This document shows, piece after piece, positions 10,477 to 18,609 of a stretch of DNA of 38,748 nucleotides. The position numbers were made by a program, and so were the translations under genes. A model generated the notes under the pieces. That model made no database searches, was not told the DNA's origin, and worked only from the letters and a program-made list of their open reading frames with translations. The stretch covers positions 1 to 38,748 of the forward strand of contig VGYW01000015.1 of the NCBI GenBank assembly GCA_016872875.1, in the 5' to 3' direction. The stretch's first letter is position 1. The number at the start of each line of letters is the position of its first letter. This DNA is from Planctomycetota bacterium (GTDB lineage Bacteria > Planctomycetota > PUPC01 > DSUN01).

Positions 10477-11025
10477 ATGTGGCGTAGCGTGGTGCTGACC
10501 TGGCTTGCAGCGGCGGCCCTGCTGGCTGCCGCGCTCTACTTCTTCACGGAGCGGCGGAGCCACTTCCTCGTGTGCATCACGTGCGCGAAGCTCCGCATCA
10601 CGTCGCGGTGGGTGCTTCCCCTCATCGGAGTGGGGCTCCCGGAATCCCACCGCGAGGAAGACACTCGGCTGAGCCGCCTGCTCTTCGAGCTCCAGGTCGT
10701 CAAGGAGCACGAGCACGATTGGGTCTTCGGGCACGGCCTCAACTACAGAGCGGGGGTAGGCTCCGGCCTCTTCCTTGAGCCGAACACGCGGTCCGTGGAG
10801 GTCGAGCACTTCCTCCGCTGGGTCGCCGAGAGCATGGGCACAAGTGAGGTCGAGAGATGGCGGGCGATTCTGCTTGACCCGCAGCACCCGGTCAACTTCG
10901 GCGGCGTCCTGGTGTCCGAGGATTTCCCAGCAGAAGGCTTCAGCGACAAACGCTCATTCGAAGAGTGGTGGCACAACCACCACGATAGCCTGGAGAAGCT
11001 GGTGAAGGAACTCCGGGAACGTTGA
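10477..11025 (+). CDS. Membrane-anchored protein of unknown function
   Basis: The product is 182 aa. One N-terminal membrane helix covers about residues 5-24 (VVLTWLAAAALLAAALYFF), followed by a soluble domain that could face either side of the membrane. The domain has a Cys pair (CITC), many acidic and aromatic residues, and ends in a charged helix. I do not recognise the family. The ATG at 10477 is chosen because it begins the membrane helix; the ribosome site is weak. It converges on the lyase gene with a 9-bp gap, and the upstream palindrome at 10331 may affect its expression. Confidence 0.55.
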   Translation: MWRSVVLTWLAAAALLAAALYFFTERRSHFLVCITCAKLRITSRWVLPLIGVGLPESHREEDTRLSRLLFELQVVKEHEHDWVFGHGLNYRAGVGSGLFLEPNTRSVEVEHFLRWVAESMGTSEVERWRAILLDPQHPVNFGGVLVSEDFPAEGFSDKRSFEEWWHNHHDSLEKLVKELRER

Positions 11026-11034
11026 TGTGGCAGG

Positions 11035-13869
11035 TCACTGCGCTGCGCCCGCTTTCACCTCTGCCTTCCTACCAGGGGAGTCGACCGCGATGGTGTACCT
11101 GGCTGCCTGCGTCCCGACCTCGAGGACCACGGCATCCGCCGTGCTCTTGAGGATGCGGAGGGCGGGCGGCTCGGAGTCTTTGCCGAGGGTGAAGGCGGCG
11201 AGGAAGGTGGCTTCGGTGGCGTTGGAAGCACGGGCGAAGGTGGCCTCGATCGGCCCGGCCTGGTAGCCGCCGACGCTGAGGGCCTTGTAGGCCGCAAGCT
11301 CGCGGTCGGAGACGAGGCGCATCTTGAGGCCGCCCGCGAAGTCCACCCGCAGTTCCTTGCCACACGGGCCGCCTTCGACTCCGCTGAATGCCCCGCGCTT
11401 GGGCAGATGGGGCAGGGCAGCCGCCTTCTTCGCGTCGAACTTGAGGGCCGCCTTGCCCACGCCATACTGGTAGCGGTCGAAGGTGCGCGGCTTGTCGGAT
11501 GCCACGCGGTCGAAGACGATGTAGGCCCCCTCGATGAGTGCGATGCCGCGCAGTTGCGAGACGCCATCGTAGAGAGGCGCCTTCGGGTCGGTGCCAATGA
11601 GCGCGATGGGGCACTTGCCCGCGAGGTCGCTGGCGACCAGCACGCCGTCCTGCTCCCGCTCGTCCTCGCCGTCCACGACGATGGCGTTGTGCGCGGCGGT
11701 GGACTCCATCCAGGCGCAGTGGGGCGAGCTGTAGGTGATCCGCCCAACCGACGAATCCACCTGCTGCCCGCCGCGGAAGAAGAAGGTGGTGAACTTGTCC
11801 CGCTCGTGGCGGTCGAAGGTCTTGATGTAGTTGAGCCGTATCTCGCGGGAGTCGGCGACGTTGCCCGTGCGGAGGAAGACGTAGCCCGTGCCTGGGAAGA
11901 GGACGGAGCGGACGGGCATCTCGCTGGCGCGCGGGATGCCGAGGATGCCGCGCAGCACCGTGCCCTCGCGGGGGTGTTGCCGCTCGCGCTCGAGGGCGGC
12001 GAGGTAGGCGGGGTCGCGGTAGACGCGGTAGGCCAGCTCGTATGAGACCTCGGAGCCGCCCATCGTGACGAGCGAGCCGTCGAAGACCCGCTTGAAGCGG
12101 GGCGTCAGCAGGTTCACCCCCTGGCCGTGGGCGAACTCGGCGAACTCGGCCATCGCGCCGAACACGGCGCGGTGGTAGGCGCCGGCCTCGTGGCCGATGC
12201 CCTCCTCGGTGTAGGCGAACTCGACGAGCTCGTGGAAGCCGAACTCGCCCCAGACCGCCTCGGCGGCGAGGGGCCAGAAGCCTGTGGCAAGGCCGACCGA
12301 GCCGTAGGCGCGGAAGTGCTCGGCCGACTGGTTCGAATACTCGACGCTGTGGCGGGCAACGCGCGCCGCCTCGTCGTTGAGGAAGCGGGCGATCTTCGCC
12401 CGCTCCGCCTCGCCAATGCACGTGGCCTCGGCGAGAAACGCCCACGCCTCAGCCAGCGACGGCAGCTTGTAGCTCGTATGGAGCGTGCTGTGGACGAGTC
12501 GCGCCCCGCCTGAGGTCGAGCGCGGGCCGGCCGGCTTTACCCTGGGAATCCCGTCAGCGAAAGCCGCGACAATTCCCCCCGCCTTCTTCGCATACGCATC
12601 ATCGCCCGAGAGCAGCCAGCCGAGGGTGAGAGTCCGCACGGCCCCGAATGCCTGGCCGATGTAGCGGGCAACGAACGCCCTGTCAATCCCCTCCTTCCCC
12701 TCGACGGCCCTCTTGCACTTCGGGCAGACATGCTTGCGGAAGCTCGCGTGCTCGGCGGGCCGGAGCCAGTCACGGCACTCGTTGCAGCGGTACGACTGGT
12801 CGAAGCCCGCGGGGAGGAGTTCGAGCGGCGGCACGGGCCAGTCGAGCTTCGCGGCGGCCGCGGCGTCGCGGAGGATGCGCGCCCGCCACTCGGCCACGCC
12901 TGGGAGCGCTTTGCCCCGCGCATCGAGGAACGCCTGAAACGTCGCAGGCGTCCACCGCACGGGATTGAACACGGGCACGACGCCCCACATCGGCCAGGGG
13001 CGGTAGCCCATCAGCGGCACGGCGTCGGAGTCCGCCACGCCCTCGATACTCACTCGCGGCACCGCGGGCTCGGCGTAGAGCGGCGGCAGGCGCATGGCCG
13101 TCGCGCGCGGGATGACGATGCGGATGGGCATGACCTTCTTCTCGCGGGGCGCGAGGGCCACTTCGGCGGGCGCTTCGGCGCGGAACCACTTGAGGGCATG
13201 CGTCGAATCCGCCTCCAGCTTCGCCTTCTGCGGCTGGTCCGTGCGATTCTCCACCCGCAGGCGATAGGTTGCCGTGACCTCGCCCGCATCCTGAGTCAGC
13301 TCGGTCTCCAGCAGATCGAAGTCCGCGGAGACGATTCGTCGGACGAAGCGCGGGCGGCGAATCAGGGCCTTTCGCCACTTCGGCTCGCCCGGGAAGCCCA
13401 CGATGCGGCGATAGAGCCGCAGCTCCAGCACGTTCGGCGCACCCTTCCAGCGCGTCGTGAAGCCATCGTCGTCAACACGCAGGTCATACCGTCCCGACGC
13501 CCACTGCCCCCCGACCGCCTTGAACTTCAGATACCAACTGCTCACATCCTTCTCAGTCGGGAACCCGCCGAGCGTCGTGTGGAGCCCCACCTGGGAGCCG
13601 AGGGGCTGGATGTCGAAGCGCAGCTCATCGAACTCCTGCGGCTTGATCCCCAGCTTCGCCAGGTCAATCCGCACCGTCTGTGCATCGCCCGTCGGCAGGC
13701 TCCATTCGTACACTCCGTCCCCGGCCTCCTTGAGGTCCACCTTGTCGGCGGGGTCGTGCTTCATCAGGTCCAGCAGTGCCGCGCGCTCGGCGGCGACGGC
13801 GAGGCGCAACAGGCAAAGGACAACGGCGGCCAGCAGGCAGCGACGGATGGGAGACTGGCGAGTTCTCAT
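11035..13869 (-). CDS. Secreted heparinase II/III-like polysaccharide lyase
   Basis: The product is 944 aa. A signal peptide covers ~1-26. Beta-rich domains fill ~30-310, an (alpha/alpha) toroid ~320-640, and a heparinase II/III-like beta-sandwich ~650-900 with the motif TAAHNAIVVDGEDE. These lyases cleave uronic-acid polysaccharides by beta-elimination; EGIGHEAGAYHRAVFG in the toroid carries the Tyr-His pair expected near the active site. Unusual here is a four-cysteine zinc-ribbon-like insert at the toroid entry: C362, C365, C382, C385. The start is firm: a perfect AAAGGAGGT lies at 13887-13879 and a promoter at 13894. Substrate cannot be read from sequence. Confidence 0.82.
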   Translation of the reverse strand: MRTRQSPIRRCLLAAVVLCLLRLAVAAERAALLDLMKHDPADKVDLKEAGDGVYEWSLPTGDAQTVRIDLAKLGIKPQEFDELRFDIQPLGSQVGLHTTLGGFPTEKDVSSWYLKFKAVGGQWASGRYDLRVDDDGFTTRWKGAPNVLELRLYRRIVGFPGEPKWRKALIRRPRFVRRIVSADFDLLETELTQDAGEVTATYRLRVENRTDQPQKAKLEADSTHALKWFRAEAPAEVALAPREKKVMPIRIVIPRATAMRLPPLYAEPAVPRVSIEGVADSDAVPLMGYRPWPMWGVVPVFNPVRWTPATFQAFLDARGKALPGVAEWRARILRDAAAAAKLDWPVPPLELLPAGFDQSYRCNECRDWLRPAEHASFRKHVCPKCKRAVEGKEGIDRAFVARYIGQAFGAVRTLTLGWLLSGDDAYAKKAGGIVAAFADGIPRVKPAGPRSTSGGARLVHSTLHTSYKLPSLAEAWAFLAEATCIGEAERAKIARFLNDEAARVARHSVEYSNQSAEHFRAYGSVGLATGFWPLAAEAVWGEFGFHELVEFAYTEEGIGHEAGAYHRAVFGAMAEFAEFAHGQGVNLLTPRFKRVFDGSLVTMGGSEVSYELAYRVYRDPAYLAALERERQHPREGTVLRGILGIPRASEMPVRSVLFPGTGYVFLRTGNVADSREIRLNYIKTFDRHERDKFTTFFFRGGQQVDSSVGRITYSSPHCAWMESTAAHNAIVVDGEDEREQDGVLVASDLAGKCPIALIGTDPKAPLYDGVSQLRGIALIEGAYIVFDRVASDKPRTFDRYQYGVGKAALKFDAKKAAALPHLPKRGAFSGVEGGPCGKELRVDFAGGLKMRLVSDRELAAYKALSVGGYQAGPIEATFARASNATEATFLAAFTLGKDSEPPALRILKSTADAVVLEVGTQAARYTIAVDSPGRKAEVKAGAAQ

Positions 13870-13893
13870 GGTGGCTGGACCTCCTTTGCACTG

Positions 13894-13922
13894 AGGCTAC
13901 TCCGCCGGCACGAGCATTTCAA
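13894..13922 (-). promoter_or_regulatory. sigma70-like promoter for lyase gene
   Basis: On the minus strand, TTGAAA (13922-13917) and TAGCCT (13899-13894) are separated by 17 bp. Confidence 0.5.
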
Positions 13923-13970
13923 GTGCGATCGGGCGCTCGTGCTCTCCACGTGGGAGCGGACGTCTCCGAC

Positions 13971-13999
13971 TTGCATTCGCCGAATGCAGCCGCTACACT
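13971..13999 (+). promoter_or_regulatory. sigma70-like promoter for toxin-antitoxin pair
   Basis: TTGCAT (13971-13976) and TACACT (13994-13999) are separated by 17 bp. The spacer and -35 carry the palindrome at 13972-13988. Confidence 0.65.
13972..13988. promoter_or_regulatory. Palindromic operator candidate
   Basis: TGCATTCG and CGAATGCA form 8-bp perfect arms around one C. The site overlaps the -35 box and half the spacer, where bound protein would block RNA polymerase. Autorepression by the antitoxin or the complex is usual for toxin-antitoxin operons, so the YgiT-like protein is the natural but unproven ligand. Confidence 0.6.
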
Positions 14000-14029
14000 G
14001 ATACTTGGCGGTGTCAGGAGTGGCTTCGC

Positions 14030-14359
14030 GTGTCGGATGAGCCCGACATTGTGACTCTGGTTCGGTGGTGCGCGGCGACCCGGATTCTCTATCTGCCTCA
14101 TGCGATCAGGCAGATGTCGCGCCCGGACAGGATGATCGCCAGGAGCGAGGTGCGTTCGGTCGTCGAGCGCGGCGAGGTCATCGAGGACTATCCACACGAC
14201 CCCCGCGGCCACAGTTGCCTCGTGCTTGGCTACGGAGAGCTGGGGCGCCCGATCCACGTCGTCTGCGCGCCGAAAGAGGACTACCTCGCTATCATCACCG
14301 CATATCTTCCCGATGAGGAAACCTGGGAAGAGGACTTCCGAACGAGGAGACGAACATGA
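14030..14359 (+). CDS. DUF4258 protein, putative toxin
   Basis: The product is 109 aa. The pattern LPHAIRQMSRPDR, then VRSVVERGEVIEDYPHDPRGHSCLVLG and PIHVVCAPKEDYLAIITAYLP matches DUF4258, a small fold related to RelE/MqsR-type mRNA interferases. His and Arg residues in the first helix and the late Tyr are the conserved polar positions. The start is GTG at 14030 with AGGAG 9 nt upstream; a nearby ATG is out of frame. Its stop overlaps the next start in ATGA (14356-14359), indicating translational coupling with the YgiT-type partner. Toxicity is inferred from family and pairing. Confidence 0.8.
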   Translation: MSDEPDIVTLVRWCAATRILYLPHAIRQMSRPDRMIARSEVRSVVERGEVIEDYPHDPRGHSCLVLGYGELGRPIHVVCAPKEDYLAIITAYLPDEETWEEDFRTRRRT

Positions 14360-14568
14360 AGTGCATCCACTGTCAGGGCCAGATGGAGCGGAAAGCGGCC
14401 CCCTTCCAGGTGGACAGGAAAGCCTACCATCTCACGCTCGAAGCGGTTCCCGCCTGGGTGTGCAGACAGTGCGGCGAGGCATACTTCGAAGAGCGCGAGG
14501 TGGACATGATCCAAGACGTGATTCGGGAGATTGACCAGCGCACGGAGCAACTCGCGGCTTGCTCGTAG
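14356..14568 (+). CDS. YgiT-type zinc finger protein, putative antitoxin
   Basis: The product is 70 aa. Two CxxC knuckles, C3/C6 and C36/C39, define the YgiT/MqsA N-terminal zinc domain; the C-terminal helix (residues ~46-66) is acidic. Unlike full-length MqsA there is no helix-turn-helix domain here, so either this short form or another protein must bind the operator at 13972-13988. It overlaps the toxin gene by 4 bp. Confidence 0.8.
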   Translation: MKCIHCQGQMERKAAPFQVDRKAYHLTLEAVPAWVCRQCGEAYFEEREVDMIQDVIREIDQRTEQLAACS

Positions 14569-14631
14569 ACGGGCGCCGCCCTGGGCTTGTGCGCAGACCC
14601 CTTTGAACCGTCGCTTGGAGGAGGTGATCGA

Positions 14632-15411
14632 ATGGAGCTAGCAGGCGCGCGTGCCATGCTGGAACGGCTCAGGCAGACCGCCGATCGCTATACGGAGCTT
14701 TATCTGCCCCTGAACCTGGTGGATAACCTGCTGAATCAGTACGACCAGACGGCTGAGGCCCTGCGATCCCAGCACGGGGCTCCCTTCGAAGACCTGCAAC
14801 GCGCGGAGCGTCCGCAGCAAGCTGACGTTCTCGCCGGGACCTGCGGAGGCCCTCGCATGATCAGCCGTCGGATTCTTGACGCCTTGCAGCTTCGTGTTGA
14901 CTACTGTCTGGCCGTTGTTTCCGATGTGCTGGCACGGGGTGGGTCCACTCTTTCAGTGAAGAAGCAGGGAGCCTTCTTCGCCGGGCAGCAGTTCGACGCC
15001 TTCAAGCTGGTGCATGACATCGCCTCGGTCGCAGGGAAGAGCATCGAGATCGTGGACGCATACCTTGGCGTGGACATGCTCGACCTTCTGCAATGCACTA
15101 ACCCGGGTGTGACGATCAAGCTCGTCACAGACGACCGCCATCTCCGAGCGGATGTCACAAGAGCGGCACAGAAGTTCAACCTTGACGCGTCACGCCACGG
15201 ACGGGTTGCCATGAGGACATCGCGCGCATTTCACGACCGGTTTTTGATAGTTGACGATACGGATTACTATCATTTCGGGGCCTCCTTCAATCATCTCGGT
15301 AGCCGGGGCTGCATGTTCTCACTGATTGAAGAACCAGGCGTGAAGACAACCGTGCGACAGATGTTCGACCAGGAGTGGGCAAGGGGTAATGACCCGTTGT
15401 GTTCTCCCTGA
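14632..15411 (+). CDS. PLD-like (HKD-family) protein
   Basis: The product is 259 aa. Residues ~1-100 are helical with no recognised domain. Residues ~130-255 read as one phospholipase D-like half: AYLGVDMLDLL, then IKLVTDDRH, then FHDRFLIVDDTDYYHFGAS. The usual HxK is HDR here, with Lys replaced by Arg. Only one catalytic motif is present, so a dimer would be needed for activity. Members act as phosphodiesterases or nucleases, often in mobile or defence settings. GGAGGAGG precedes the ATG at 14632. It follows the toxin-antitoxin pair by 63 bp on the same strand and may be co-transcribed with it. Confidence 0.65.
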   Translation: MELAGARAMLERLRQTADRYTELYLPLNLVDNLLNQYDQTAEALRSQHGAPFEDLQRAERPQQADVLAGTCGGPRMISRRILDALQLRVDYCLAVVSDVLARGGSTLSVKKQGAFFAGQQFDAFKLVHDIASVAGKSIEIVDAYLGVDMLDLLQCTNPGVTIKLVTDDRHLRADVTRAAQKFNLDASRHGRVAMRTSRAFHDRFLIVDDTDYYHFGASFNHLGSRGCMFSLIEEPGVKTTVRQMFDQEWARGNDPLCSP

Positions 15412-15439
15412 AGACAGGATTCCATCAGGAGACATGAGA

Positions 15440-16537
15440 ATGTCGGACAAACAACTCGGCGTGCTCGTGCACGGGGCCGGGTGGGTGTCCACCCAGCACA
15501 TTCAGGCGTTTACGAAGAACCCCAACACTCGGGTGGTGGCGGTGTCGAGCCGCAAGCTGGCGAGCGCGCGCAAACGGGCGGAGGAGGCCGGGCTGAAAGA
15601 CGCCGGCCTCTACGACAGTCTGGAGAAGGCCCTGCGGCACGAGGGGATTGACATCGTGTGCGTGTGCACGCCGCAGCACCTCCACGCGGAGAACGCCATC
15701 GCCGCGGCCGAGGCGGGCAAGCACGTCGTCATCGAGAAGCCCATCGCCAACAGTCTCGACGAGATGAAGGCGATGCGCAAGGCGGTCCGCAAGGCGGGCG
15801 TGAAGACCGTCGTGAGCTTCGTGCTGCGCTGGAACCCGCTCTTCGAGACGATCAAGGCGATGATCGCCGACGACGCGCTCGGGAAAATCTACTACGTGGA
15901 GACGGACTACGAGCACGACATCGGGAGCTGGTGGAGCGGCTACGACGATGCGCGGAAGGCGTCCACGGGCGTCAGCGCCCTCCTCGTCGGCGGCTGCCAC
16001 GCGGTGGACGCCTGCCGCTGGTTCGCCGCCCAGGGGCGCTTCGAGGCCGCTGACCCCGTCGAGGTCTTCGCCTACCGCGGCGGCTGGCGGAAGGGCCGCG
16101 ACGTCGAGTTCAACTACCTCACCAACAAGTTCGTCAAGACCGACAAGCCGATGGAGTACGACGGCCTGGAGGTCGTGCTGCTCAAGTTCGCCAACGGCGC
16201 GGTCGGCAAGGTGTCGGTGAACGCCGACTGCATCATGCCCTACACCTTCCCAATCGAGGTCTTCGGCGACAAGGGCACCGTCCGCGACAACCGCATCTGG
16301 AGCCACAAGTTCCCCGGCCAGAAGTCCTGGGTCACGCTCCCCACGATCCTGCCCGACAGTGCCGAGGTCACGCACCACCCCTTCCAGGGGCAGATGGACC
16401 ACTTCGTCGAGTGCATCCTGGCCGGCCGCGAGAGCCATTGCAACCTCGAGGACGCGATCAAGACCCACGAGGTGGTCTTCGGCGCCCTACGCTGCTACGA
16501 TACGAAGGCGCCCGTGAAGCTGCCCTTGCTCCGATAG
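15440..16537 (+). CDS. Gfo/Idh/MocA-family oxidoreductase
   Basis: The product is 365 aa, a cytoplasmic NAD(P)-dependent sugar or inositol dehydrogenase type. The N-terminal Rossmann domain starts LGVLVHGAGWVSTQHIQAF, and EKPIANSLDEM (residue ~95) is the conserved Lys-Pro motif that contacts cofactor and substrate. The C-terminal alpha/beta domain includes GGCHAVDACRW, with the His used in catalysis in this family. AGGAG at 15427-15431 is 8 nt from the ATG at 15440, which decides against the ATG at 15434. The lipoprotein gene follows after 9 bp, suggesting an operon. The sugar substrate is unknown. Confidence 0.85.
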   Translation: MSDKQLGVLVHGAGWVSTQHIQAFTKNPNTRVVAVSSRKLASARKRAEEAGLKDAGLYDSLEKALRHEGIDIVCVCTPQHLHAENAIAAAEAGKHVVIEKPIANSLDEMKAMRKAVRKAGVKTVVSFVLRWNPLFETIKAMIADDALGKIYYVETDYEHDIGSWWSGYDDARKASTGVSALLVGGCHAVDACRWFAAQGRFEAADPVEVFAYRGGWRKGRDVEFNYLTNKFVKTDKPMEYDGLEVVLLKFANGAVGKVSVNADCIMPYTFPIEVFGDKGTVRDNRIWSHKFPGQKSWVTLPTILPDSAEVTHHPFQGQMDHFVECILAGRESHCNLEDAIKTHEVVFGALRCYDTKAPVKLPLLR

Positions 16538-16546
16538 GGGGCGAAC

Positions 16547-16963
16547 ATGAGCGGGAGACGGCTCGTTCTGTGCGGCGTGGCGCTGGCGGCCGTGTCGGCG
16601 GCGGGCTGCGGGCGACTCTTCGGCAGAGCGCGGCCGGAGGCCAAGCCCGAGGAGCCCCCCGGCCCCTCGCCCACCCGCCTCCTGCCCCTCGGGCGCGACG
16701 ACGGCATCAAGGCCGCCGCCACCATACGCGGCAAGGTCATCGTTGCCAAGAAGCTCTACGGCGTCGTCGCCATCAACGTAGGCGAGACCCACGGCGTCAG
16801 GCCACGATACGCCTTCAACGTCTACCGCGGCGAGAGGTTCATCGGCATCATCGTGGTGGACGACACGTTCGACGACATGTCGTCCGCCCACTACGGCAAG
16901 ACCATGAAGGGCCACGTCGAGGCCGGCGACGAGGTGACTACGAAGCTCGCCGCCGAGCCGTGA
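16547..16963 (+). CDS. Small lipoprotein, paralogue of next gene's N-terminus
   Basis: The product is 138 aa. The lipobox SAAGC places the lipidated Cys at residue 21, followed by a Pro-rich linker (~25-45). The domain at ~55-135 contains VVAINVGETHGVRPRYAF, then FIGIIVVDDTFDDMSSA, then EAGDEVT. The same pattern occurs at residues ~35-110 of the protein at 17266, so the two share a domain. It looks like a small beta-barrel of the kind seen in surface proteins with 'G.GDGV..GD.f.V' text. Function is unknown. It lies 9 bp after the oxidoreductase gene. Confidence 0.65.
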   Translation: MSGRRLVLCGVALAAVSAAGCGRLFGRARPEAKPEEPPGPSPTRLLPLGRDDGIKAAATIRGKVIVAKKLYGVVAINVGETHGVRPRYAFNVYRGERFIGIIVVDDTFDDMSSAHYGKTMKGHVEAGDEVTTKLAAEP

Positions 16964-17024
16964 AAAAGGGGGCTTCTTCTCTGGCTCTCGCAAAGCGCCC
17001 CACGAATGAGATGGCCAGTTCCGC

Positions 17025-17226
17025 GTCCCGAAGGGACGACAGTGGGTTGCCGGCGGCTTCAGCCGCCGGACCGCGATGCACCCGCGGCCCAGTCCCGAAG
17101 GGACGGCAGAGCGCCGTCATAGGCGGGTCCCGCCCGCGATTCTGCCGTCCCTGCGGGACTTCCCTGGTTTCGGGACCCAGTCCGGCGGCTGAAGCCGCCG
17201 GCAAAACCCTTCCGTCCCTTCGGGAC
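17025..17226. repeat. Family D nested palindromic element
   Basis: Outer inverted arms of 47 bp (17025-17071 and 17180-17226) match at most positions. Each arm carries GTCCCGAAGGGAC and a GCCGGCGGC/GCCGCCGGC hairpin. Inside are near-perfect 20-bp arms at 17091-17110 and 17141-17160, and a GGCGGG/CCCGCC centre. The whole 202 bp could fold as one branched cruciform or RNA structure. It fills the gap between two lipoprotein-domain genes. Confidence 0.75.
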
Positions 17227-17265
17227 TTCGCGGGCTGGTGAGAGATGCGAGTTGAGGGCTTTGGT

Positions 17266-18273
17266 GTGAACAAAGAGACCCGTCCGCTCGCCTTGTGCTT
17301 GCTTGCTACGGCGATGGTGGCTGGCGGGTGCGCGCCTGCGCCCCGTGCGCCCCAGCCCAAGGTCGTGGGCGTGCATAGGTCGCTCAACCTTGTCATCCTC
17401 AATGTTGGCGAGCGCGACGGGGTCAAGAAGGGGGACAGATTCATCGTATCCAGGCGTAGCCTCGGCGAGGAGGATTACATCGGCGCGGTCGTGGTGGATG
17501 AGGTGTTCCCTGGCATGTCCGCGGCCAGATGTATTGGGAGGACCTGGGACAAGGCCGTGGCCGAGGTAGGGGACGACGCAGCTCTCAGGCCATCCCCACA
17601 GGAGTCACCTACCCCAAAGATGGGAGCAAAGGCGATGGTGAGAATCGTGGCGCTGGGCGATTCGACAACGAATTGCGTGGGCAAGGCGGGGGTGACGGAG
17701 GAGACAGCGTGGAGGGCGCTCCTCGCCGCCGAGCTGACGAAACAGTTGAAGCGGCCAGTCGAGGTGGCCAATGCGGGGGTGGATGCGGACACCGCGCCTC
17801 TCGCGCTGAAGCGCCTTGAACGCGACGTGTTGGCCCGCAAGCCCGACTGGGTGGTGATTCTGCTGGGGACGAATGACGCCGGCTTCTTCCGCCCGCCCAA
17901 CGGAGTTGCCGACACGCCCCGCGTGCCCGTCGAGGAGTTCGAGAAGACGATGCGGGAGATCGTCGGGCGGGTCCGCAAGGCGGGGGCGGGCGTGGTGCTC
18001 TGCACGTCGCTGCCCATGAGCGGCAAGTACTGGCTCCGCGACCTGGCGGCCTACAAGCAGAACGGGCTGAACTACCTCGTGAAGCAGTATGCGGATGTCA
18101 CGCGGCGCCTGGCGAAGGAGTTCGGCCTGCCGCTCGCCGAGGTGCACGAGGCATTCGAGAAGCACGCGGAGCGCGACGCCCTCATCCCCGACGGCATCCA
18201 CCCGAACCCCGCGGGCCAACGCCTGATCGCGGACACGCTCCTGCCGGTGCTCGAACGCGCACTCGCAAGATAA
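17266..18273 (+). CDS. Lipoprotein domain fused to SGNH/GDSL esterase
   Basis: Using the GTG at 17266 (GAGGG 7 nt upstream) the product is 335 aa; an in-frame ATG at 17245 adds 7 residues. A lipobox VAGGC gives the lipidated Cys at residue 22. Residues ~35-110 repeat the small domain of the preceding gene (LVILNVGERDGVKKGDRF, then GAVVVDEVFPGMSAA). After a Pro/Ser linker comes an SGNH hydrolase: block I VALGDSTTN with the nucleophilic Ser, block III LGTNDAGF, and block V DGIHPNPAGQ with the Asp-His pair. It is probably an outer-surface carbohydrate esterase, for example a deacetylase. An internal start near 17635 could make the esterase alone. Confidence 0.8.
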   Translation: MNKETRPLALCLLATAMVAGGCAPAPRAPQPKVVGVHRSLNLVILNVGERDGVKKGDRFIVSRRSLGEEDYIGAVVVDEVFPGMSAARCIGRTWDKAVAEVGDDAALRPSPQESPTPKMGAKAMVRIVALGDSTTNCVGKAGVTEETAWRALLAAELTKQLKRPVEVANAGVDADTAPLALKRLERDVLARKPDWVVILLGTNDAGFFRPPNGVADTPRVPVEEFEKTMREIVGRVRKAGAGVVLCTSLPMSGKYWLRDLAAYKQNGLNYLVKQYADVTRRLAKEFGLPLAEVHEAFEKHAERDALIPDGIHPNPAGQRLIADTLLPVLERALAR

Positions 18274-18320
18274 CCGGGCGGTTGCGATGCCACTGCGATG
18301 GGACGTACTCCCTGTTATCC

Positions 18321-18439
18321 CGCTCCGCTGGCTACCAAAGCGGCATCTCCGATGCCGCACTCCATACCCTCCCGCCTCACTCATCGAGAGGATTGTGGAG
18401 TGCGGTGACGAAGTCACCGCTTTGGATGCTAGCGAAGCG
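18321..18439. repeat. Family B palindromic element, copy 2
   Basis: The 119-bp element contains AAAGCGGCATC and GATGCCGCACTCCATA on the left and TGGAGTGCGGTGAC and GTCACCGCTTT on the right. The first hairpin is shared almost base for base with the copy at 7953-8072. The outer arms (CGCTCCGCTGG, AGCGAAGCG) are less conserved. Confidence 0.7.
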
Positions 18440-18441
18440 AC

Positions 18442-18470
18442 TTGCCTGTCCCGCCTCACCCATGTAGACT
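18442..18470 (+). promoter_or_regulatory. sigma70-like promoter for sulfatase gene
   Basis: TTGCCT (18442-18447) and TAGACT (18465-18470) are separated by 17 bp. The family C hairpin would lie in the 5' leader. Confidence 0.45.
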
Positions 18471-18502
18471 CCTCTGCGCCGACTGGTGTGCGTGTATGGA
18501 GA

Positions 18503-18567
18503 GGATGGGTGGATGAGTGGATGAGTGTCGGACAATCATCCATTCATCCATCCATCCAATCATCCCC
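18503..18567. repeat. Family C GGAT-rich hairpin, copy 1
   Basis: GGATGGGTGGATGAGTGGAT on one side and CATCCATTCATCCATCC on the other flank GTGTCGGACAATC. Related copies lie at 20199-20232 (half) and 22094-22160. Confidence 0.6.
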
Positions 18568-18609
18568 TTCGGCTGCGGCGTACCGCCGCATTGAGCAGAG
18601 GGACCCGCC

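Larger units (their letters stand above)
18274..18609. other. Intergenic region with two repeats and a promoter
   Basis: The 336-bp gap holds a family B element, a promoter and a family C GGAT-rich hairpin. No gene is visible. Confidence 0.6.

Noticed and set aside
15244..15274. Promoter for the oxidoreductase inside the PLD-like gene (TTGATA, 18 bp, TATCAT)
   Set aside because: It is within coding sequence ~165 bp upstream, and AT-rich codons alone could create it, so it was not listed.
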